A stretch of DNA of 10,411 nt, from contig JAKONF010000123.1 of NCBI GenBank assembly GCA_022702085.1, positions 1-10,411 on the forward strand, given 5' to 3'. Below are positions 5,940-10,411 of the stretch, piece after piece. This DNA is from Rickettsiaceae bacterium. Lineage in GTDB: Bacteria; Pseudomonadota; Alphaproteobacteria; Rickettsiales; Rickettsiaceae. The position numbers and the translations under genes were made by a program. Within the stretch, counting starts at the first letter, position 1. The number at the start of each line of letters is the position of its first letter. The notes below the pieces were generated by a model, which was given only the letters and a program-made list of their open reading frames with translations, ran no database searches and was not told the DNA's origin.

Positions 5940-7009
5940 TCAATGATTGTGATATATCTATTGTAGTCCAAGGCCCAATCATGGGAAAATCTTCATATAA
6001 TGACGTTACCGAGCACTCTACAAAGTTGGTTTGCCAAAGACTTAGAGATCTTTTTCCTGAAAGTGAGATCATATTATCCGTAGCTGATGGTACAATAGTT
6101 GATGGAATTATATATGATAAAGTAGTATTTACAGCCGATCCAGGAGCAACTTGGTTTGATATAGATTCAAAAAATATCAAAATATTGAATAATTGTAATC
6201 GCATGATAGTCTCCACATTGGCAGGAATAAAAGCAGCATCAAGAAAATACGTATTTAAACTTAGATCAGATCTTTTTCTTTTATCAAAAAGCTTTTTAAA
6301 ATATTTTTATAAATATCCTCATTTTGATGAAACATGTAAATTTGTAAAAAATAGAATTATAGCTTTTAGTATTTTTAGTTTAAAGTCTGAATATTCTCCA
6401 AAATTTATCATGCCAAGGCCATATCACATCAGCGATTGGGCATATTTTGGTTACAAAAAGGATTTATTAAGTCTGTATGATATCCCATTAACTACAGAAC
6501 CAAAATTTTCTCAGTATTTTCTTCATAGAACAAAAAATTATCAAGATATATTTCCTACTCGTCTCTGGAAAATGTCTCCAGAACAATATGTTACTTCTAG
6601 CTTTTTCAATAAATTTACTAAGATAAATTTTAGTCACCTAGCTGATATTTCAAATGATAATGAAATGTTATCAGAAAAACTGATAGCTAATAATTTTTTA
6701 GTACTTGACCAAGATCAATTTTCTTTAATATCATTAAAAAATTTGTTTTTTCAGATATTATATGATCCGCTTTTATCTGATACATCTTTATTTTTTAGGA
6801 CTTGGTTAAAGGATTATCATAATTATTGTAAGGTACCAAATAATTGGAGTTGGCTGAAGCAGAAGCTTCTTATAATACAACAATATATTACTTACAAAGT
6901 AAAAAACAAGGTGCTAAGATTAATAAATAGAAAATATCATCTTTATTACTGGAGAATTAATAAAAAGCTAAAAAATTTTGCTGTGTATTATGACGAGAAT
7001 TCTCAATAA
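5936..7009 (+). CDS. WavE-family LPS/glycan glycosyltransferase
   Basis: A 357-residue protein of the WavE family, named for a Vibrio cholerae LPS core gene. Family landmarks: DISIVVQGPI (6-15); SEIILSVADG (43-52), which corresponds to the usual S-x-W-x-G region; DPG (68-70); NCNRMIVST (86-94); and KLRSD (108-112), a likely GT-A-style metal/nucleotide site. There is no signal peptide or membrane span. The last 55 residues are strongly basic and aromatic (W-L-K-Q-K..., R-L-I-N-R-K, N-K-K-L-K), suitable for peripheral attachment to the inner membrane. The ATG overlaps the upstream stop, so the gene is translationally coupled. It is the last gene of the operon and presumably adds a sugar or the activated unit made by its neighbours to LPS or a capsule. 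Acceptor and donor are unknown. Confidence 0.83.
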   Translation: MINDCDISIVVQGPIMGKSSYNDVTEHSTKLVCQRLRDLFPESEIILSVADGTIVDGIIYDKVVFTADPGATWFDIDSKNIKILNNCNRMIVSTLAGIKAASRKYVFKLRSDLFLLSKSFLKYFYKYPHFDETCKFVKNRIIAFSIFSLKSEYSPKFIMPRPYHISDWAYFGYKKDLLSLYDIPLTTEPKFSQYFLHRTKNYQDIFPTRLWKMSPEQYVTSSFFNKFTKINFSHLADISNDNEMLSEKLIANNFLVLDQDQFSLISLKNLFFQILYDPLLSDTSLFFRTWLKDYHNYCKVPNNWSWLKQKLLIIQQYITYKVKNKVLRLINRKYHLYYWRINKKLKNFAVYYDENSQ

Positions 7010-7303
7010 AATAACAGATGATTTAAGGTTTTTTAACTAACAAATTTTTCAAGATTTTAGTTTATTCACAAAAATTGTTGATAAAAGTATAAATCATTTA
7101 TTATGTACTTTAATGCTATTAGCTAAGAATACTTTGCCTATATTTTGAGCATGAAATTATATCTTTGGATGATAATGTTTATCAAAGAAATTATTTACTA
7201 TTTTGAATAGTCATAGACATGAAAGGATTAGCATAATAGATTTTTCAAGATAAAGAGAAAGATATGTAATTTCCTCTTTATCTTGAGATGATTTACAAAA
7301 AGT
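7010..7303. other. non-coding gap between converging genes
   Basis: This AT-rich stretch lies between the 3' ends of the WavE gene (+) and the small secreted-protein gene (-). It holds no credible gene. Two things stand out: the 13-bp inverted repeat at 7245-7286, listed separately, and a 12-base string ATTTTTCAAGAT present twice, at 7044-7055 and 7240-7251, the second copy running into the left arm of that hairpin. No good U-tailed terminator follows the WavE gene. Confidence 0.5.
7245..7286. terminator. 13-bp inverted repeat between converging genes, possible terminator
   Basis: Perfect arms TCAAGATAAAGAG (7245-7257) and CTCTTTATCTTGA (7274-7286), with a 16-base loop that can add three A-T pairs past one bulged C. 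It lies 18 bases beyond the stop of the - strand secreted-protein gene and about 235 bases after the WavE stop. On neither strand is it followed by a T-run; on the + strand T's precede it. It may stop transcription from both sides with help from a factor, or stabilise a 3' end. Confidence 0.5.
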
Positions 7304-7690
7304 TTAACGTTTCTTATTTTTTGATTTATTCTTTTCCAACTTTGTAAAGATGTCGATTGCGCCGCCATGTTCACTTTTTGAGTATATAGCAGTATAATCA
7401 TCTTTAGTAGGTAATTTATCATGTTCAAGCATAACTGTACCAACTTGTCCTTTAACGTGAACAAATTTTCCAAATTTATGATTATCTACATGTATGGTAG
7501 CTTCATTTCCGGGTTGGACCACAACTTCAAGGTGATCTCTAGGATCTAAAGGACCACCATTATCCGGTCTAATTGTTATCTTAACTTCACTATCTTCTCT
7601 ATTAGTTACATATATATTACCAGCAGATACAGAAAATGTGGTTATCAAAGATGAAACTAATATAGCTTGTTTTAAAAATTTGTTATTCAT
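7304..7690 (-). CDS. small secreted protein, beta-rich, basic tail, unknown function
   Basis: A 128-residue protein that I do not recognise. MNNKFLKQ followed by AILVSSLITTFSVSA (9-23) is a clear Sec signal peptide with an AXA-like site, VSA before Gly24. The mature chain of about 105 residues alternates polar and hydrophobic residues (NIYVTNRED, VKITIRPDNGG, LEVVVQPGNEATIHV, FVHVKGQVGTVML), which suggests a small beta-sandwich. It has no cysteine and no lipobox. It ends in a very basic tail, KLEKNKSKNKKR, which could bind an acidic polymer such as LPS or DNA. The start ATG has AGGG five bases upstream. It sits between manC and the glycan operon, so a surface-related role is possible but only by context. 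It is a real gene by its signal peptide, Shine-Dalgarno sequence and promoter. Confidence 0.72.
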   Translation of the reverse strand: MNNKFLKQAILVSSLITTFSVSAGNIYVTNREDSEVKITIRPDNGGPLDPRDHLEVVVQPGNEATIHVDNHKFGKFVHVKGQVGTVMLEHDKLPTKDDYTAIYSKSEHGGAIDIFTKLEKNKSKNKKR

Positions 7691-7721
7691 GTTAACCCTA
7701 AAATATTTTTAATGTATTTAT

Positions 7722-7749
7722 ATTTTAGTCTTTTTATTAAAAAATACAA
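7722..7749 (-). promoter_or_regulatory. possible promoter of the small secreted-protein gene
   Basis: On the minus strand, TTGTAT (7749-7744), 16 bases, then TAAAAT (7727-7722). The start site would fall near 7715, giving about 25 bases of leader with AGGG just before the ATG. This implies the gene can be expressed independently of manC upstream. Confidence 0.4.
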
Positions 7750-7808
7750 ATATAATTGAAATTATTTCATTATTAATTTTGGGTACATGTCATTATTTAA
7801 TAGCGTTG

Positions 7809-9170
7809 TTACAAATTGATTTGTATCTTGATAAGATGTAACTCCGTTTGACCGATGTTGACTAAGTTACAAACTTGATCATTTGGTATAAAAACAGAAT
7901 CATTTTCAGATAGTTGCCTGGTTTCATCTATGGTAGAAAATTTTAACTTTCCTTGTACAATGATCCAACACTCATTTATGTCCATCTCAGAATGAATTGA
8001 TAATTTTGCTTTAATTGATATTACTAGTTTTTTGATTTTATAAGAAGGACCATTATCAATAACTTCATAATATCCCCAATCATCAATGAATTTTGATTTT
8101 TTATTGTTAGGATAATTTACAGTATTTGCATCTATATTTAAATGATGATAAGCAAAATGTCTTACTTCTTCGACTTTTGATTTATCAGCTATAAAGATAA
8201 CATCGTTAGTATTAACAACAATAATGTTATCTAAACCAAGCAATGCGGTAGATTTATTTTCTGATCTAACATAAGAGTTGGTCACACCACTTGCCATTAC
8301 ATCACCAATAAAATGATTATTCTGTTCATCTTTTTCGCTGAGCATCCACAAAGAATTCCAGTTACCTAGATCATGCCAAACAAAATCTACTTTGACCAAA
8401 ATCAAATTATTTAAATGCTCCATTATAGCAAAATCTAAAGATATAGCTTCCATCTGCTCATATAAGTTACAAGATAATGTTGTTATGTTGTCAATCTTTT
8501 TAGCTTGTTTATATGATTCCAAACTTAGCATAAATAGTTGTGGTTGAATTAAATTAGCTTGCTTTAACATAAAATCTGCATCAAAAATAAATATTCCTAA
8601 ATTCCAAAAATATCTATTATCTTGAAATATGTAGCCAGCTTTCTGTTTATCAGGTTTTTCAATAAATCTAGTTGCTTTGTATACTTGCTGGTCAATTAAT
8701 TCATCTACTTCAATATAACCATAACTAACGCTAGCAAAACTGGGTTTAATACCCAAAGTTACTACGCCATCAGACGCATATCTAGTTGCTTTCTTGATCT
8801 CTTTTATATATTTATCACTTGTTTTACTTTTATCATTGTCATCTTCAATATAATGATCTACTGGCAATAACAAAACATATCTAAAACCTTGTTCTTGAGC
8901 AATACAGCTAGCAATAATTGCACATGGCGTAGTACTTCTCATGCATGGCTCTAGAACTATATCTATTTCGATATTTATTTCACTAGCTTGCTTTAGAATA
9001 ACATTTTTATATTCTATATTAGTAAATACTATTGGCTTACCAAAAACTTTATTCCTTAATAAAGTTTTTTGCAGCATACTTAAATTGCCAAATATTTGAT
9101 TAAATTGTTTAGGATAATCAGGATTTGATAATGGCCACAATCTAGAACCTATACCACCAGTCATTATCAC
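7809..9170 (-). CDS. manC: mannose-1-phosphate guanylyltransferase (ManC type) with degenerate C-terminal isomerase cupin
   Basis: A 453-residue protein from GTG 9170. The N-terminal domain makes GDP-mannose from GTP and mannose 1-phosphate. Its motifs are intact: MTGGIGSRLWPLS with PKQF (3-23), LLLPVDHYI, FIEKP, WNLGIFIFDADF, LDFAIMEH and VWHDLGNWNSLW. The C-terminal cupin, from about residue 360 (DDWGYYEVI), corresponds to the type II phosphomannose isomerase domain. There the usual Q-x-H-x-H-R-A-E-H-W metal block reads HSEMDINECW (393-402), and the later His is Cys434; the tail is also shorter than usual. Guanylyltransferase activity is expected, isomerase activity is doubtful. GTG 9170 begins inside the conserved K-P-V-I block; reading upstream gives ILIIKPV back to a stop at 9201-9203, with AAAGG seven bases before an ATT at 9188, so the true start may be non-canonical. 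It diverges from nadE. Confidence 0.87.
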   Translation of the reverse strand: MIMTGGIGSRLWPLSNPDYPKQFNQIFGNLSMLQKTLLRNKVFGKPIVFTNIEYKNVILKQASEINIEIDIVLEPCMRSTTPCAIIASCIAQEQGFRYVLLLPVDHYIEDDNDKSKTSDKYIKEIKKATRYASDGVVTLGIKPSFASVSYGYIEVDELIDQQVYKATRFIEKPDKQKAGYIFQDNRYFWNLGIFIFDADFMLKQANLIQPQLFMLSLESYKQAKKIDNITTLSCNLYEQMEAISLDFAIMEHLNNLILVKVDFVWHDLGNWNSLWMLSEKDEQNNHFIGDVMASGVTNSYVRSENKSTALLGLDNIIVVNTNDVIFIADKSKVEEVRHFAYHHLNIDANTVNYPNNKKSKFIDDWGYYEVIDNGPSYKIKKLVISIKAKLSIHSEMDINECWIIVQGKLKFSTIDETRQLSENDSVFIPNDQVCNLVNIGQTELHLIKIQINL

Positions 9171-9221
9171 GGGTTTAATTATTAAAATAAAATAGCCTTT
9201 TTATAAAAAAAATTGAAATCA

Positions 9222-9250
9222 CTGATAACATTAGTTTAATAGAAATGCAA
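9222..9250 (-). promoter_or_regulatory. possible manC promoter
   Basis: On the minus strand, TTGCAT (9250-9245), 17 bases, then TATCAG (9227-9222) with a TG one base before the -10, giving an extended -10 TGTTATCAG. Box matches are modest, but spacing and position, about 35-50 bases before the likely starts, are good. Confidence 0.33.
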
Positions 9251-9285
9251 TAAAATAATGTGGTATTTTTGGTAAGTGAGTTAAT

Positions 9286-9343
9286 TGTTATTATACAATA
9301 ATTGGTAAAATTTTCTTTTACTTTAATTTATGTTATTATACAA
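9286..9343. repeat. two copies of TGTTATTATACAA in the manC-nadE gap
   Basis: The 13-base string TGTTATTATACAA occurs exactly at 9286-9298 and 9331-9343, 45 bases apart, in the shared divergent promoter region. Read on the + strand, each copy is an extended -10 (TGTTATTAT); on the - strand each contains TATAAT. They may be tandem promoters or binding sites of one regulator, or chance in AT-rich DNA. Confidence 0.5.
9311..9339 (+). promoter_or_regulatory. probable nadE promoter, extended -10
   Basis: An extended -10, TGTTATTAT (9331-9339), has a poor -35, TTTTCT (9311-9316), 17 bases upstream. Transcription would start near 9346, about 18 bases before the ATG at 9364. The leader has no Shine-Dalgarno sequence. 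Confidence 0.42.
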
Positions 9344-9363
9344 AAAATTAAATTTCTAAAAAA

Positions 9364-10411
9364 ATGCATATCAATTTAATACAAAGCTCACCTAAAATTG
9401 GTGATTTTGATCATAATTTTACCCTAATAAACAAATATTACCAACAAAGCTTAAAAAGCAAATGTGATATTTGTTTATTGTCAGAATGTTTTACCACCGG
9501 TTACCCTGCTAAATATTTATTGTTAAACAAAAGTTTTATTGAAGCTTTGAATAATCATATTAAGCTTTTATTACCTAATATTAGTAATACTACTTTGTTA
9601 CTTCCAACTCCATTATATAAAAATAATAAATTATATAATGGAGTACTCGCCATAAAAAATGGTCAAGTTATAGGCTCAACTACCAAAACTATTTTAGCAA
9701 GTTATAAAAATTTGGATTTTAAATATTTTGCTTGTGGTAAGCCATCAATCATTGAAATTGATAATAAAAAGATAGGTATACCAATTGGTGAAGATTTAGA
9801 GCAATCAGAAATATGCTTGCATCTAAAAAATTTAGGAGCTGAATTATTATTAGCACCCAATGCTTCAGTATACGAAAAAGATATCTTTACTGTAAGACTC
9901 AATACTATAACTGACAGATATAATGAAACTCAATTGCCAATAATCTACTGTAATCAAGTTCAAGTTCAAGATGGCCTAATTTTTGATGGTAGAAGTTTGG
10001 CCTATGACGGTGATGTCAAAGCTTTGCTACCAATATTTAAGGAATCTATAAGCAGCATTGAAATCAACAATACGCAAATTGCTAATAAAATTATAGATAT
10101 TCCTACTGTAGATTATTTGGATGAGGTTTACAGTGCTATGGTTTATGGTCTAAGAAATTATTATTCAAATAATAATTTTGAATCAATTATCTTAGGCCTC
10201 TCTGGAGGTATAGATTCTGCTCTGGTAGCTGCAATTAGCGCCGATAGCGTGGGCCCTGCTAATGTTACTGCTATAATGATGCCTTCAAAATTTACTAGTA
10301 GGAACAGCCTTGAAGACGCTTCAAGCATTGCTAAATCTTTGGGATTGAATTACCGAATAATTTCTATAGATGAAATGTTACTCAGTGCCGAGAAATCTAT
10401 AGGCAAAATGA
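9364..10411 (+). CDS. nadE: glutamine-dependent-type NAD+ synthetase, 3' end outside window; glutaminase Cys missing
   Basis: The frame is open from ATG 9364 through the window edge, giving 349 of an expected 540 or so residues. Two-domain NadE enzymes make NAD+ from deamido-NAD+, ATP and glutamine; an N-terminal nitrilase-like domain frees ammonia for the C-terminal ATP-pyrophosphatase domain. Seen: Glu41 (LLSECFTTGYP) and Lys108 (STTKTIL) of the catalytic Glu-Lys-Cys triad. The third block, usually I-C-E-D, reads IPIGEDLE, so Gly142 (codon GGT, 9787-9789) replaces the nucleophilic Cys. Nearby, the usual N-Q-V-G-G-Q-D-E is NQVQVQDG. Later blocks NASVYEKD and IFDGRS are kept. The synthetase P-loop LSGGIDSALVAA (279-290) and MMPSKFTSR are intact. 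The protein is probably an ammonia-dependent synthetase carrying a dead amidase domain. No Shine-Dalgarno sequence; the start is set by the family N-terminus (LIQSSPKIGDF). Confidence 0.9.
   Translation, partial: MHINLIQSSPKIGDFDHNFTLINKYYQQSLKSKCDICLLSECFTTGYPAKYLLLNKSFIEALNNHIKLLLPNISNTTLLLPTPLYKNNKLYNGVLAIKNGQVIGSTTKTILASYKNLDFKYFACGKPSIIEIDNKKIGIPIGEDLEQSEICLHLKNLGAELLLAPNASVYEKDIFTVRLNTITDRYNETQLPIIYCNQVQVQDGLIFDGRSLAYDGDVKALLPIFKESISSIEINNTQIANKIIDIPTVDYLDEVYSAMVYGLRNYYSNNNFESIILGLSGGIDSALVAAISADSVGPANVTAIMMPSKFTSRNSLEDASSIAKSLGLNYRIISIDEMLLSAEKSIGKM

Noticed and set aside
5786..6216. Two minus-strand open frames (61 and 113 codons)
   Set aside because: They overlap the conserved 3' end of the nucleotidyltransferase gene and the 5' end of the WavE gene, so they are antisense shadows.
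7228..7473. Minus-strand open frame of 81 codons
   Set aside because: It overlaps the secreted-protein gene in another frame and runs through the hairpin; the secreted protein has a signal peptide and Shine-Dalgarno sequence, this does not.
7811..7824. ACAAAT-TG-ATTTGT palindrome at the manC stop codon
   Set aside because: Six A/T-rich pairs with a two-base centre overlapping coding sequence; no evidence for an operator or terminator role.
9702..9902. Minus-strand open frame of 66 codons
   Set aside because: It is antisense to the well-supported NadE amidase domain.

Overview
The window is strongly AT-rich chromosomal DNA from a bacterium with a compact, probably host-associated lifestyle. 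Several genes lack a visible Shine-Dalgarno sequence, and TTG/GTG codons sit at or near starts. The window has a glutamine-type NAD+ synthetase, a short BrnQ transporter and a glycan locus. A Rickettsiales-like or other intracellular proteobacterium is my best guess, but no rRNA or taxonomic marker is present. I see no tRNA, rRNA, CRISPR array or insertion sequence.

Layout: (1) 1-708 (+), the 3' part of a UvsE/UVDE-type UV-damage endonuclease gene, followed by a four-helix-bundle DUF2383/PA2169-type protein (785-1243) and a terminator-like hairpin. (2) 1560-3273 (-), a small cysteine-containing secreted protein and a BrnQ-family branched-chain amino acid transporter. (3) 3366-3719 (+), an orphan XRE/HigA-like regulator. 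Its promoter overlaps a perfect 14+3+14 bp palindrome, which looks like an autoregulatory operator, and no toxin partner is visible. (4) 3801-7009 (+), a promoter and a tight four-gene operon: an APH-fold small-molecule kinase, an EcbF/BcbF-type HAD phosphatase, a sugar-phosphate-type nucleotidyltransferase and a WavE-family glycosyltransferase. (5) 7304-9170 (-), a small secreted protein and ManC (mannose-1-phosphate guanylyltransferase with a C-terminal cupin). (6) 9364 to the end (+), the first two-thirds of a glutamine-dependent-type NAD+ synthetase gene.

Regions 4 and 5 read as a surface-glycan locus. ManC would supply GDP-mannose. The kinase/phosphatase/nucleotidyltransferase trio looks able to make or remodel an activated small substituent, and WavE would transfer a sugar onto LPS or a capsule-like glycan.

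The most notable sequence-level observations concern two normally bifunctional enzymes that each appear to have lost the conventional active-site residues of one half. NadE has Gly where the glutaminase domain needs its nucleophilic Cys. ManC lacks the His-rich metal-binding motif of its isomerase cupin. The four-gene kinase-phosphatase-nucleotidyltransferase-WavE operon, whose substrate cannot be read from the sequence, is the best candidate for an undescribed pathway.
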